Made by a program: the position numbers and the translations under genes. A DNA stretch of 64,000 nt from positions 124,001-188,000 of the forward strand of contig NZ_CAJFDC010000001.1 in the NCBI RefSeq assembly GCF_904067045.1. Reading direction: 5' to 3'. Shown here piece by piece: positions 47,133 to 56,141 of this stretch; within the stretch, counting starts at the first letter, position 1; the number at the start of each line of letters is the position of its first letter. The notes under the pieces were generated by a model that worked only from the letters and a program-made list of their open reading frames with translations, was not told where the DNA came from and did no database searches. Source of the DNA: Pseudomonas sp. FEN (GTDB lineage: Bacteria > Pseudomonadota > Gammaproteobacteria > Pseudomonadales > Pseudomonadaceae).

Positions 47133-48827
47133 TCAGAAGCCCATGCTCAGATGTTCGGCAATCGGTCCCAGCGCCAGCGTCGGCAGGAAGGTCAGGCCCC
47201 CCACCAGCAGGATGGTCACGGTCAACAGCGTGACGAACAGCAGGCCATGGGTCGGGAAGCTGTTCTGGCCGATCGGCGCGGTCTTCTTCATCGCCAGACT
47301 GCCGGCCAGGGCCAGTACCGGGAGGATGTAGCCGAAGCGGCCGAGCAACATGCTCAAGCTCATCATCAGGTTGTGAAACGCGGTGTTGGCGCTGAAACCG
47401 CCAAACGCCGAACCGTTGTTGGCACTGGCCGAGGTGTAGGCGTACAGCAGTTGGCTGAACCCATGCGGACCTGGATTGCTGATCGCTGCCGCCGGACCCG
47501 GCAGGCTGGCTGCAAGCGCCCCCAGCACCAGGGTGCCCACCGGCATCACCAGCAAGGTCACCACCAGCAGTTGCACTTCCTTGGCCTGGAGCTTCTTGCC
47601 CAGGTATTCCGGGGTACGACCGATCATCAGGCCGGCGAGGAACACGGCGATCAGCACGTTCAACAACATGCCGTAGAGGCCGGCGCCGACACCGCCGAAG
47701 ATCACTTCACCGACCATCATGTTGACCAGCGCGACCATCCCGCTCAGGGGGTTGAGGCTGTCATGCATGGCGTTGACCGAACCGTTGGAGGCCGCCGTGG
47801 TGGTCACCGCCCAGAGTACGCTGGCGGTGGTGCCGAAACGCGCCTCCTTGCCCTCCAGCGGCGCGGTCTGCTCCACCAGCGGATTGTTCAAGGTCGGGTT
47901 CGGCTGATACTCGGCATACAGCGAGACCGCGCCGCCGATCAGCAGCAGGGCCAGCATACAAGCCATGATTGCCCGACTCTGACGCAGGTCCTTGACGTAG
48001 TGACCGAAGGTGAAGACCAGCGCCGCCGGAATCAGGATGATCGACGCCAGTTCGATCAGGTCGCTCAGGGCGGTCGGGTTTTCGAACGGATGGGCCGAGT
48101 TGACGCCGAAGAAACCGCCGCCATTGGTGCCCAACTGCTTGATCGCGATCTGACTGGCCGCGGGCCCCAGGGGAATAACCTGGTCCACGCCCTGCAGGGT
48201 CACGGCATTGACGTAATGGGCGAAGGTTTGCGGAACCCCCTGCCAGACCAGGAACAGTGCCATCACCAGGCACATCGGCAGCAAGCCGTAGAGCGTGGCA
48301 CGGGTCATGTCGACCCAGAAGTTGCCCAGGGTCGCCGCTGAACGCCGACTGATGCCACGACACAGCGCGACCAATACGGCCAGGCCGGTGGCGGCACTGG
48401 CAAAGTTCTGCACGGTCAGGCCGGCCATCTGGCTCAGGTAGCTCAGCGAAGCTTCACCACTGTAGTTCTGCCAGTTGGTGTTGGTCATGAAACTGACGGC
48501 GGTGTTGAACGACAGGGTCCATTCCAGGCCCGGCAGATTCTGCGGGTTGAGCGGCAGGTATTGCTGGAACAGCAGGATCGCGAACAACACCAGGAAGCCC
48601 GCCAGGTTGAAGGCGAGCAAGGCCAGGGCGTATTTCTGCCAGCTCTGTTCACTGCTGGCATCCACGCCGGACAGGCGATAACAAGCCCGCTCCAGCGGCC
48701 CGAACAGCGGCGTCAGCCAAGTCCGCTGGCCCTCCATCACCTTGTAGTAGAAGCGGCCCAATGCAGGTGCTGGCGCTAGCACCAGTACGAGAAAGGCCAG
48801 GATCAGCAAATAGTCATAACTGTGCAT
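47133..48827 (-). CDS. kdpA: Potassium-transporting ATPase subunit KdpA
   Basis: The channel-like K+-binding subunit, 564 residues with about ten TM helices. The selectivity-filter loops appear as [32 protein letters not shown], and [13 protein letters not shown], as in SKT-superfamily transporters. The ATG lies 11 bases after the kdpF stop. Second gene of kdpFABC. Confidence 0.97.
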   Translation of the reverse strand: MHSYDYLLILAFLVLVLAPAPALGRFYYKVMEGQRTWLTPLFGPLERACYRLSGVDASSEQSWQKYALALLAFNLAGFLVLFAILLFQQYLPLNPQNLPGLEWTLSFNTAVSFMTNTNWQNYSGEASLSYLSQMAGLTVQNFASAATGLAVLVALCRGISRRSAATLGNFWVDMTRATLYGLLPMCLVMALFLVWQGVPQTFAHYVNAVTLQGVDQVIPLGPAASQIAIKQLGTNGGGFFGVNSAHPFENPTALSDLIELASIILIPAALVFTFGHYVKDLRQSRAIMACMLALLLIGGAVSLYAEYQPNPTLNNPLVEQTAPLEGKEARFGTTASVLWAVTTTAASNGSVNAMHDSLNPLSGMVALVNMMVGEVIFGGVGAGLYGMLLNVLIAVFLAGLMIGRTPEYLGKKLQAKEVQLLVVTLLVMPVGTLVLGALAASLPGPAAAISNPGPHGFSQLLYAYTSASANNGSAFGGFSANTAFHNLMMSLSMLLGRFGYILPVLALAGSLAMKKTAPIGQNSFPTHGLLFVTLLTVTILLVGGLTFLPTLALGPIAEHLSMGF

Positions 48828-48838
48828 GTCTGCCGCTC

Positions 48839-48928
48839 CTAGTTCCGATCCGCGCGCAACAGCGCAACCAGTAGATAAATGAACAGCGCCACAGCCAGCA
48901 GCAGTGACACCCCGTCCAGAATGCTCAT
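48839..48928 (-). CDS. kdpF: Potassium-transporting ATPase subunit KdpF
   Basis: A 29-residue single-helix peptide, MSILDGVSLLLAVALFIYLL followed by VALLRADRN, matching KdpF in length, composition and position. It stabilises the Kdp complex in the membrane. AAGGGGA lies 7 bases before the ATG. First gene of the operon; 11 bases to kdpA. Confidence 0.95.
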   Translation of the reverse strand: MSILDGVSLLLAVALFIYLLVALLRADRN

Positions 48929-48987
48929 GGAATTTTCCCCTTGGTACGGCAATAGCCGCGTGTGGGGTTCATTGTCGTGAGGGAGGC

Positions 48988-49038
48988 CGTAAAGGAACGA
49001 GAGCGACGCCTGGGGTGATGCGTAAAGAAGGCGTAAAG
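48988..49038 (-). promoter_or_regulatory. Direct-repeat array upstream of kdpF, candidate KdpE boxes
   Basis: On the minus strand CTTTACG occurs three times (complements of 48988-48994, 49021-49027, 49032-49038), at offsets of 33 and 11 bases, all multiples of about one helical turn; TTTACG also occurs on the plus strand at 49045-49050. OmpR-family regulators bind such 11-base direct repeats, and E. coli KdpE sites contain TTTACA. The array starts 60 bases before the kdpF ATG. Confidence 0.55.
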
Positions 49039-49111
49039 AGTGAGTTTACGGAGGCGTTACACCCTAGAATCCACTCCAGTTCCAAGGAAACGGATGATTC
49101 AAAGGGCTTTT

Positions 49112-49129
49112 GTATCGATCACGATACAC
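49112..49129. promoter_or_regulatory. Dyad in the kdpF / two-component divergent region
   Basis: TGTATCG-ATCA-CGATACA. A second inverted repeat, TGTAGC-N10-GCTACA, lies at 49158-49179. Both are in the 353-base region between kdpF and the response regulator gene; binding proteins unknown. Confidence 0.4.
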
Positions 49130-49281
49130 AGCCGACAAGCGGCCAACATGCGCTGTCTGTAGCTTCTTGCACAGCTACACTTGAAGGGGACTCTCGCCTT
49201 CGGGCCAAGTACCTATCCCGCACCAACCTCGCGGCCCCTCTTTAATAGTGGTTGGCGGCTTACCGGTAGATAATCGCACGC

Positions 49282-50046
49282 ATGCAGAATCCTCTCGCTC
49301 CTCTGGCTGATGTCAACAAATCGCTTCAAACGAGCGATGACAAGCGCTGGAACGTCCGCGCGCTGATCGTCGACGACGACGTTCCCATCCGCGAACTGCT
49401 GATCGACTACCTGGCGCGCTTCAGCATCCAGGCCACCGGTGTCACCGACGGCGCCGGCATGCGCCACGCCTTGCAGCTCGAAACCTTCGACGTGGTGGTC
49501 CTCGACCTCATGCTCCCGGGTGAAGACGGCCTGTCGCTGTGTCGCTGGCTGCGCGGCGAATCGGACATCCCGATCCTGATGCTGACCGCGCGTTGCGAAC
49601 CCACCGACCGGATCATCGGCCTGGAACTGGGCGCCGACGATTACATGGCCAAGCCCTTCGAGCCCCGGGAGCTGGTGGCCCGGATCCAGACCATCCTGCG
49701 TCGGGTACGCGACGACCGTACCGAGCAGCGGGCCAACATCCGCTTCGACAACTGGCGCCTGAACAGTGTGCTGCGCCAGCTGATCGCCGACGACGGGCTG
49801 GTGGTGCCACTGTCCAACGCCGAGTTCCGGCTGCTCTGGGTCTTTATCGAACGCCCGCGCCGGGTGCTCAGCCGCGAGCAATTGCTCGATGCCGCCCGCG
49901 GGCGCTCCATCGAGGCCTTCGATCGCAGCATCGACCTGCTGGTCTCGCGCCTGCGCCAGAAGCTCGGCGACGACCCGAAATCGCCGCAACTGATCAAGAC
50001 CGTGCGGGGTGAAGGCTACTTGTTCGATGCGAGAGAAATCGGCTGA
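49282..50046 (+). CDS. OmpR-family response regulator
   Basis: A 254-residue regulator. After a polar N-terminal extension of about 25 residues, the receiver runs from 26 to 140 with acidic pocket DDD (31-33), phospho-acceptor D75 in VVLDLMLPGEDG and Lys in YMAKPFE; the winged helix is about 155-250 (LSNAEFRLLWVFIERPRRVL, FDRSIDLLVSRLRQKLG). No clear ribosome binding site precedes the ATG. The stop overlaps the kinase start (TGATG), so both form a two-component operon, divergent from kdpF. Targets unknown; the repeats upstream could serve this regulator as well as KdpE. Confidence 0.92.
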   Translation: MQNPLAPLADVNKSLQTSDDKRWNVRALIVDDDVPIRELLIDYLARFSIQATGVTDGAGMRHALQLETFDVVVLDLMLPGEDGLSLCRWLRGESDIPILMLTARCEPTDRIIGLELGADDYMAKPFEPRELVARIQTILRRVRDDRTEQRANIRFDNWRLNSVLRQLIADDGLVVPLSNAEFRLLWVFIERPRRVLSREQLLDAARGRSIEAFDRSIDLLVSRLRQKLGDDPKSPQLIKTVRGEGYLFDAREIG

Positions 50047-51092
50047 TGCGCCTACGCTTCGACACGCTGTTCGCTCGCCTGTTCGGTGTGTCGTTGCTGG
50101 CGATCATCCTCGCCCATCTGCTTGCGTTTCTTTGGTTTCATCACTACGGCGGCCCGCCTCCGCCGCCACCACCACCTCCCGGCATGACGGAGAACTTCGA
50201 CCCCAATCATCCGCCACCCCCTGCGCGCCGCCCGCCACGGCCCTGGTTTGGCGGGCCGCTGGTGCCGTTGACGTTCCAGATGATTTCCCTGGTGATTGCC
50301 GCCTGGTATGGCGCCAAGCTGCTGTCCCGACCGATCCAGCGCCTGAGCGACGCCGCCGCACGCCTGAGCGAAGATCTCAACAGCCCACCGCTGGATGAAA
50401 CGGGCCCGCGTGAAGCACGACTGGCGGCCGCCACCTTCAACCTGATGCAGCAACGCATCCTCGAACAGGTGCAACAACGCGGACGCATGCTCGGGGCCGT
50501 GTCCCACGACCTGCGTACCCCGCTGTCACGCCTCAAGCTGCGCCTCGAACAGATCGACGACATCAAACTCCAGGGGCAGATGCGCCAGGACCTGAACGAT
50601 ATGATCGGCATGCTCGACGCCACCCTCAGCTACCTGCATGAACAGCGCACCAGCGAAGCGATGCAATGGCTGGACGTTCAGGCCCTGGTGGAGTCACTCT
50701 GCGAAAACGCCCAGGACCAAGGCTCGCGCGTCCAGGCCAGGGGCCATTGCGCGCCCTTGCTGGTGCAACCGATGGCGCTGCGCTCGTGCCTGAACAACCT
50801 GCTGGACAATGCCCTGCGCTACGCCGGGGATGCCCTGATCACCCTGGAAGACAGCCGCCGGCAATTGCTGATCAGGGTCATCGACCATGGCCCGGGGATT
50901 GCCACGGAAAAGCGCGAGGCGGTGTTCGAACCGTTCTATCGCCTGGAAGGCTCGCGCAATCGCAATTCCGGCGGTGTCGGCCTGGGCATGACCATTGCCC
51001 GAGAAGCCGCCCAGCGCCTGGGCGGCGAACTGACCCTGGAAGAAACCCCGGGCGGCGGCCTGACCGCCGTGGTGCGCCTGCCCCGGGCCTGA
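50046..51092 (+). CDS. Sensor histidine kinase with proline-rich periplasmic loop
   Basis: A 348-residue kinase: TM1 about 13-31, a loop of only about 40 residues (32-71) containing nine consecutive prolines (37-45) and a second HPPPPARRPPRP run, TM2 about 71-90, HAMP about 90-142, HisKA with SHDLRTPLSRL (H154), and HATPase with NNLLDNALRY, DHGPGIATE and GVGLGMTIA. The short polyproline loop leaves no room for a folded sensor domain, so sensing may be through membrane or partner protein. Cotranscribed with the regulator upstream; an EF-hand protein gene follows after 113 bases. Confidence 0.92.
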   Translation: MRLRFDTLFARLFGVSLLAIILAHLLAFLWFHHYGGPPPPPPPPPGMTENFDPNHPPPPARRPPRPWFGGPLVPLTFQMISLVIAAWYGAKLLSRPIQRLSDAAARLSEDLNSPPLDETGPREARLAAATFNLMQQRILEQVQQRGRMLGAVSHDLRTPLSRLKLRLEQIDDIKLQGQMRQDLNDMIGMLDATLSYLHEQRTSEAMQWLDVQALVESLCENAQDQGSRVQARGHCAPLLVQPMALRSCLNNLLDNALRYAGDALITLEDSRRQLLIRVIDHGPGIATEKREAVFEPFYRLEGSRNRNSGGVGLGMTIAREAAQRLGGELTLEETPGGGLTAVVRLPRA

Positions 51093-51157
51093 ACGCTCTG
51101 TGTGGCAACCGGTACAAAGCCCACACACCCTCGACACCTTGGCCTTGGAGTCTGCAC

Positions 51158-51181
51158 AAGCCGATGCACCGTCATCGGCTT
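51158..51181 (+). terminator. Hairpin after the two-component operon
   Basis: AAGCCGATG-CACCGT-CATCGGCTT, a 9-bp stem 65 bases after the kinase stop, followed only by TGCC; weak as a terminator for lack of a T-tract. Confidence 0.45.
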
Positions 51182-51205
51182 TGCCAACACTTAGGGAGTG
51201 TGCAC

Positions 51206-52078
51206 ATGAGCACGATCAGTAGCGTCAGCAACTACTCGAGCTATACCGGTTACAACACCAGCAGCACGACGGCCACGCAACGTCAGCAACAGTTCCAGAA
51301 GCAACTGCTGGCCAAGCTCGACACCAATGGTGACGGCTCCATCAGCAAGGACGAACTGAACTCGGCCCTGTCGCAGAACAGCGACAGCAAATTGCTCAAT
51401 AACCTGAGCCAGAATTTCAGTTCACTGGACACCGACGGCAGCGGCAGCATCAGCGCCAGTGAACTGTCGGCGATGAAGCCACCCGCCCATGGCGATCACG
51501 CGCCCGATACCCAGCTGGCCGATGCCCTGCTCAAGGCCCTGGACAGTAACGGCGACGGCTCCGTGAGCAGCAGCGAACTGGCCGCCGGGCTGAGCAATGC
51601 TGGCAGCACGGCCGACAGCGCCTCGATGTTCAGCGCCCTGGACACCGACAACAGCGGCAGCATCAGCACCAACGAGTTGGCCACGGCGCTGTCGGCGAAC
51701 CAACCGCCGCCACCACCTTCGGTGTCCAGCAGTGATCTGTTCAGTGCACTGGACGCTAATGGCGATGGCAGCATCAGCCAGGCCGAATTGACCAGCGCCT
51801 TGCAGGGCACCTCGACCAGCGCCTCGACCACTGGCAGCAGCACCAGCAGCACTAGCGGCACCAGCACCAGCGCCAGCCTCAACGCCACGACGTTGCTGCT
51901 CCAGGCCCTGGCCAGTGCCAGCGGTAGCAGCAACACCGGTGCCGGCACGGGTACAGGTTCGGGCACCAACAGCCAGACCGCCCAGGAAAACATCGCCGAG
52001 GCGTTGAGCCGGTTGATGGTCAACCTCAAGAGTCAGACCGTGGCACAGAGCAGCAGCGTCGTCGCCGCCGCGGCCTGA
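51206..52078 (+). CDS. EF-hand protein with five Ca-binding loops
   Basis: A 290-residue protein. After a Ser/Tyr/Thr-rich N-terminus (1-28) come five 12-residue EF loops at 39-50, 75-86, 113-124, 146-157 and 183-194, each starting with Asp and ending with Glu (for example DTNGDGSISKDE). Residues 201-260 are Ser/Thr/Gly low complexity, followed by a helix. No classical signal peptide and no RTX repeats. Calcium binding is strongly implied; cellular location is unknown. GGGAG lies before the ATG; the frame extends far upstream into the kinase gene without related sequence. Confidence 0.88.
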   Translation: MSTISSVSNYSSYTGYNTSSTTATQRQQQFQKQLLAKLDTNGDGSISKDELNSALSQNSDSKLLNNLSQNFSSLDTDGSGSISASELSAMKPPAHGDHAPDTQLADALLKALDSNGDGSVSSSELAAGLSNAGSTADSASMFSALDTDNSGSISTNELATALSANQPPPPPSVSSSDLFSALDANGDGSISQAELTSALQGTSTSASTTGSSTSSTSGTSTSASLNATTLLLQALASASGSSNTGAGTGTGSGTNSQTAQENIAEALSRLMVNLKSQTVAQSSSVVAAAA

Positions 52079-52105
52079 TTCAGAGTTTGAAAGAACGCCA
52101 CGTAA

Positions 52106-52198
52106 CCTGTAGGAGCAGGGCTTGTCGGGACGCCGCATCGCCGCGAATGAGCCGTCAAGACCGCTAAAAGCTTCGCGAGCAAGCTCTGCGCCTACAGG
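52106..52198. repeat. REPIN between EF-hand gene and permease gene
   Basis: CCTGTAGGAGCAGGGCTTGT at 52106 and the inverse GAGCAAGCTCTGCGCCTACAGG end at 52198, with CGCGAA/TTCGCG inner parts. GGAGC class. The rest of the 257-base gap 52079-52335 holds nothing else I can see. Confidence 0.75.
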
Positions 52199-52335
52199 TC
52201 TGTGTCGTGCCCTCGATTTGTGTCCGGCGCGGTTCGGTAGCGTCCGAACAGACGATACGCGACTCAAGGGCCTCATCGCCGGCAAGCCGGCAGCCACGGC
52301 ATCGCGTTCAACCGCGACACCTCCGCGCCCTGGAA

Positions 52336-53388
52336 TCAGGACTTCTCCTCGCGCCGCGACTGGCTCGCACTCCAGTCGATCAACAGGCTGTAGGCTACCG
52401 CCAGCAAGGTCGGGCCGATAAACAGGCCGATAAAGCCGAAAGCGATCAAGCCGCCGAACACCCCCAGCAACACGATCACCAGCGGCAGGTTGCCGCCGCG
52501 GCTGATCAGGTACGGCTTGAGCACGTTGTCCACGCCGCTGATGATGAAGGTGCCCCAGATCCCGAGGAACACCGCCATCCCGTACTCGCCCTTCCAGGCC
52601 AGCCAGGCCGTGGCGGGAATCCATACCAGCGGCGGCCCCATGGGAATCAGGCTGAGCAGGAAGGTCGCGATCCCCAGCACCAACGCCCCCGGAATACCGG
52701 CGATCAGGAATCCGATCAGGGCCAGCACGGCCTGGGCCGCCGCCGTGCCGATCACACCGTTGACCACCCGCTGCACCGTGCCCGCCACCAGTTCCTGGTA
52801 GTAATCGGCCCGCTCTCCGATCAGCCGCTCCAGCAAGCCGTGGATAAAGGCCGCCAGCCGCGGGCCGTCACGATAGAAAAAGAACACGAAGACGATACTC
52901 AGGGTCAGCTCGAGGATCCCGCCACCGATCTGCGCACTGCGCGCCAGGAGCCAGTTGCCGACCTGCCCCAGATAAGGCTTGATCGCCACCAGCATGGCCG
53001 CGCCCTGCTGGTCGATGGTGTTCCAGATACCCACCAACCGTTCGCCGACGAAGGGCAACGTGCCCAGCCAGGCCGGCGCCTCGGGCAAGCCGTCGACCTG
53101 GGCATCCTTGATAAAGGTCACCGCATCACGCACATGGTCGGCCAGGTTGAGCCCCAGCCATACCAGGGGCCCGGCCACCAGCAACATCCAACCCAGGGTC
53201 AACAACCCCGCCGCCAGGGATTCACGGTGGCCGAGCAGGCGGGTCAGCAGACGCATCAGTGGCCAACTGGCAAACGCCAGCACGGCGCCCCAGAACAGCG
53301 CCGACCAGAACGGTGCCAGCACCCACAAGGTGGCACCGAAAAGTACCAGGAGCAGTATCTGCACCAGCAGACGATCATCATTGGGCAT
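52336..53388 (-). CDS. AI-2E family transporter (PerM/YdiK-like)
   Basis: A 350-residue polytopic protein with about eight TM helices: paired hydrophobic segments near 8-45, 62-85, 150-175, 205-260, 265-300 and 305-345. Family blocks include FFFYRDGPRLAAFIHGLLERL, AAAQAVLALIGFLIAGIPGALVLGI, and SGVDNVLKPYLISRGGNLPL. Despite the name, substrates of most members are unknown, and some act as Na+/H+ antiporters. The ATG at 53388 (MPNDDRLLVQI) is chosen over a frame 27 codons longer. Confidence 0.92.
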   Translation of the reverse strand: MPNDDRLLVQILLLVLFGATLWVLAPFWSALFWGAVLAFASWPLMRLLTRLLGHRESLAAGLLTLGWMLLVAGPLVWLGLNLADHVRDAVTFIKDAQVDGLPEAPAWLGTLPFVGERLVGIWNTIDQQGAAMLVAIKPYLGQVGNWLLARSAQIGGGILELTLSIVFVFFFYRDGPRLAAFIHGLLERLIGERADYYQELVAGTVQRVVNGVIGTAAAQAVLALIGFLIAGIPGALVLGIATFLLSLIPMGPPLVWIPATAWLAWKGEYGMAVFLGIWGTFIISGVDNVLKPYLISRGGNLPLVIVLLGVFGGLIAFGFIGLFIGPTLLAVAYSLLIDWSASQSRREEKS

Positions 53389-53514
53389 GGGTATTCCAGA
53401 CAAAGTTGGGCAATGAAAGCGTAGGCGAACCCTGGGGCGGGCGCTGACCGGGAAACGATCCGGGTTCAACCGGAAAATCAGATGATCGTCTCTCGGTGGC
53501 TGTTCGTACAGTCG

Positions 53515-54336
53515 CTAACGCAGCAATTCGATGTGCAAACCGCTGGCGGCGGCATTCCCCACCTCCAGGCGCGCGGCCCTCACGCCCTGAGCCATCAGCG
53601 CCTGGCGCCAGGCTTCGGCGGAAGCCCCCGAGAGGCTGACCCGCAGGGTCGTGTCGAGGTTCAGGCCCCGGGAAATCAGGGTGACCCAGGTATTCTGAGG
53701 AGCACCGGCCAACGTCGGGAAATCGAGCTTGCCGGTATCGCGCAGTTCGCGCAGCAAGGTCGCCGAGGTAGGCAGTAACTCCCCCAGCGGCGAGGCCGAC
53801 GCGAACTGTTCCACATGCAGGTAGGCCCGGCGATTGCCGCGGGTGATGCTATACAGAGCCACCAGCGAATTGTCCGTGGGGGCCGCCAGGCGCAGCAGCA
53901 GGTAAGCCTGCTGATCGTCCGCGCCGGACAAGGTGGCATTGCCGAACACTTCATTGGCCCACAGGCTGTTTTCCCCGCAATCGCGGGCCTGGCACCAGAA
54001 CAGCAACTGCGCGCCCTGCTTCTGCAAAGCTTCGCGCGCCGCGGTGAAGGCCTCGTCGGCGCCGTGTTCGGGGGGCAGCTCGTAGGTTACCGAAGTCATC
54101 TGCCCACGGGCACTGACCTGGGCATCGGTGCGCAGGCGGTTGCTGATCTTGCGGATCGCGCTCTGTGGATAAATCCGCTCCAGCTCGGCCGGCGCCCGAT
54201 AATCGACGATCTGCGCATCGGCCAGACGCGGCACCAGCGCCAGATCGTGGCTGCCCGGTACATCGGCGGCCAGCAGCCGCGCACTGAAACAGGCCAGTAC
54301 AATGGCGCAGCCCAAGGGTGTGGATAACTTCGTCAT
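53515..54336 (-). CDS. DUF4892 domain protein (periplasmic)
   Basis: A 273-residue protein with a signal peptide (about 1-23, ending LLAA) and a DUF4892 region to about 220, followed by a short C-terminal domain. Two cysteines in WCQARDCGENSLWANEVFG may form a disulfide. Function unknown. The ATG overlaps the stop of a 32-codon ORF (ATGA) and has no ribosome binding site of its own, which suggests translation by coupling. Same direction as the two hydrolase genes upstream. Confidence 0.87.
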   Translation of the reverse strand: MTKLSTPLGCAIVLACFSARLLAADVPGSHDLALVPRLADAQIVDYRAPAELERIYPQSAIRKISNRLRTDAQVSARGQMTSVTYELPPEHGADEAFTAAREALQKQGAQLLFWCQARDCGENSLWANEVFGNATLSGADDQQAYLLLRLAAPTDNSLVALYSITRGNRRAYLHVEQFASASPLGELLPTSATLLRELRDTGKLDFPTLAGAPQNTWVTLISRGLNLDTTLRVSLSGASAEAWRQALMAQGVRAARLEVGNAAASGLHIELLR

Positions 54337-54431
54337 CGGATGGACAGGGCCTGAACAATAAGCACTATGGCCGGAACAGGACGTGCCGGAACAGGACGAC
54401 TCGAGGTCGCGTGGAAGTTGAGGTCTGGCAT
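54333..54431 (-). CDS. Candidate 32-residue ORF coupled to the DUF4892 gene
   Basis: A short ORF with AAGGGAG at proper distance before its ATG. Its TGA overlaps the DUF4892 ATG by 4 bases. The product starts MPDLNFHATSS, contains RPVPA twice in tandem (encoded by a 15-base direct repeat) and ends with a hydrophobic VPAIVLIVQALSIR. It starts 49 bases after the preceding hydrolase stop. It may be a small protein, or only a leader that brings ribosomes to the DUF4892 start, which has no Shine-Dalgarno of its own. Confidence 0.5.
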   Translation of the reverse strand: MPDLNFHATSSRPVPARPVPAIVLIVQALSIR

Positions 54432-54480
54432 GGTTGTCTCCCTTTCAACCCGCCAAGCCTCGACAGTTGCAGGCGACAAG

Positions 54481-55335
54481 TCAAGGCATGGAGAAAAAGC
54501 GATTGAAACAGTCTGCAACAAGGGTCGCGCCGGCCTCATCGTTCAGGTGCAGATGATGCCCGCCCGGCAGGTGTGTCAAGCTGAAGGGTAGTCGATCGAG
54601 CAACGTTTTGTGTTGGGCCAGCATGCCTTGCTCGGCCACCACCAGTTGCGCCGGACAGGCAATGCGGCGGATAAAGGCCATGGCCTGCTCCTCGGTCAGA
54701 CGCAATGGCGACGGCAGGGTCAGGCGGTTGTCGCTGCGCCAGGTGTAACCGCCGGGCACCGGCATCAGGCCGCGCTGGGCCAGTAGCTCGGCGGCTTCGC
54801 GGCTGACCGCCACCAGGCCCTTCATGCGCGCCTCGATGGCGCGGTCCAGGGTCGGGTGCACCGACTTGCGCTTGTTCTGTAACCCAAGCTGCGCCTGCAA
54901 GGCCATGCCCAGGCGTTCGGCGGCATTTTCGCCACTGGCGGTGGGTGGCATCACTCCGTCGATCAGCGCCAGGCGCGTCACCCGCTCCGGCAAGGCACCG
55001 GCCAGCACGATCGAGACAATCGCGCCCAGCGAATGCCCCAACAGGCTGAAGCGCTTCCAGCCCAACTGCTCGGCGACCTGCAAGACATCGTGGACATAGT
55101 CCCATAGCGCGTAACCCGCCCCCACCGGTCGATGCCCGGAATGCCCGTGGCCGGCCATGTCCAGGGCGACAATGCGCAGGCCGTGCAGTTTCGGCGCCAG
55201 GCGCGCGAAGCTGTTGGCGTTGTCCAGCCAGCCGTGCAGGGCAATCACCGGCTGCCCGTCCTCAGGCCCGAACAGATGGGCCGCCAACTCGATATGCGGC
55301 AGGCTCAGGCGCACTTCTTCCACCGGGTGACTCAT
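54481..55335 (-). CDS. Alpha/beta hydrolase
   Basis: A 284-residue hydrolase. The oxyanion segment is VIALHGWLDNANSFARL (about 31-47), the nucleophile elbow GHSLGA (about 99-104), and the catalytic His in PGGHHLHLN near the C-terminus. Resembles MhpC/serine-hydrolase-like enzymes; substrate unknown. The ATG at 55335 has GGAG 8 bases upstream; a TTG two codons before is less likely. It overlaps the preceding hydrolase gene by 4 bases, and P. aeruginosa has two neighbouring hydrolase genes at the matching place. Confidence 0.88.
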   Translation of the reverse strand: MSHPVEEVRLSLPHIELAAHLFGPEDGQPVIALHGWLDNANSFARLAPKLHGLRIVALDMAGHGHSGHRPVGAGYALWDYVHDVLQVAEQLGWKRFSLLGHSLGAIVSIVLAGALPERVTRLALIDGVMPPTASGENAAERLGMALQAQLGLQNKRKSVHPTLDRAIEARMKGLVAVSREAAELLAQRGLMPVPGGYTWRSDNRLTLPSPLRLTEEQAMAFIRRIACPAQLVVAEQGMLAQHKTLLDRLPFSLTHLPGGHHLHLNDEAGATLVADCFNRFFSMP

Positions 55336-56141
55336 GCGCAACGCTCCTGTGCGGCCTGGTGTTGCCAGCGGGCGAAAATAACCTTGAGCAACTGCGCGGT
55401 GTCCTGCGGACGCTCCAGGGGAAACATGTGGCCGCCGGGCATGCTCAGGGATTCGCCATGGGGCAGGCGGTCGACGCTACGGGTGTGATGCCGCATGACC
55501 ACCCGGCTCTGCTGGCCGCGAACCACCGCCAGCGGCACTTTCAAATGCCGGGCCAGCCCCGGGCTGGTATGGGGGACGCCGCGATAGATGCTGATTTCCG
55601 TGGCCGGATCGAAGCTCAGGCGCAGCTGCTCGCCGTCCTGGCGCAGACCGTGTCGCAGGTACGCGTCGAAACAGTCCGGGTCGAAGTCGCGAAACAGGCT
55701 CTTGCCGGCAAAGTAGCGGCGAGCGCTTTCAAGGTCGGCGAACTGTTCCCGACGCCCCAGGGTACGGCCAGCCGGCGTCAGCCGATCAATAAAGCCCAAG
55801 CGCTTGGCCGCGTGGATCACCCACTGGTCGGTGCGGGTCAGCACCGGCGAATCGAGCATCACCACGCCCTTGTAGAACTGCGGGCAACGCAACGCCGCGT
55901 GCAGGTGCAGGACACCGCCCAGGGAATGGCCGACACCCCACACCGGCTCGGGTTGCTGCTCCAGGTGATGGATCAGCTCATCGACCAGGTTGTACCAATT
56001 GTCGTCTACCGGGAAACGCGGGTCGTGGGCATGCTGTTGCAGATGCGCCACCTGATACTCCGGGGCCAGGGCGGCGAACAGTTTGCCGTAGGTGCCCGAA
56101 GGGAAACCGTTGGCGTGGGCGAAGAACACGTGCTTCGACAT
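55332..56141 (-). CDS. Alpha/beta hydrolase
   Basis: A 269-residue hydrolase distinct from its neighbour: VFFAHANGFPSGTYGKLFAAL is the oxyanion region, GVGHSLGGVLHLHAAL the nucleophile elbow, and MPGGHMFPLERP carries the catalytic His. It lacks signal peptide. The start MSKHVFFAHANGFP is chosen; the frame continues 20 codons further. Overlap (ATGA) with the second hydrolase indicates one transcript. Substrate unknown. Confidence 0.88.
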   Translation of the reverse strand: MSKHVFFAHANGFPSGTYGKLFAALAPEYQVAHLQQHAHDPRFPVDDNWYNLVDELIHHLEQQPEPVWGVGHSLGGVLHLHAALRCPQFYKGVVMLDSPVLTRTDQWVIHAAKRLGFIDRLTPAGRTLGRREQFADLESARRYFAGKSLFRDFDPDCFDAYLRHGLRQDGEQLRLSFDPATEISIYRGVPHTSPGLARHLKVPLAVVRGQQSRVVMRHHTRSVDRLPHGESLSMPGGHMFPLERPQDTAQLLKVIFARWQHQAAQERCA

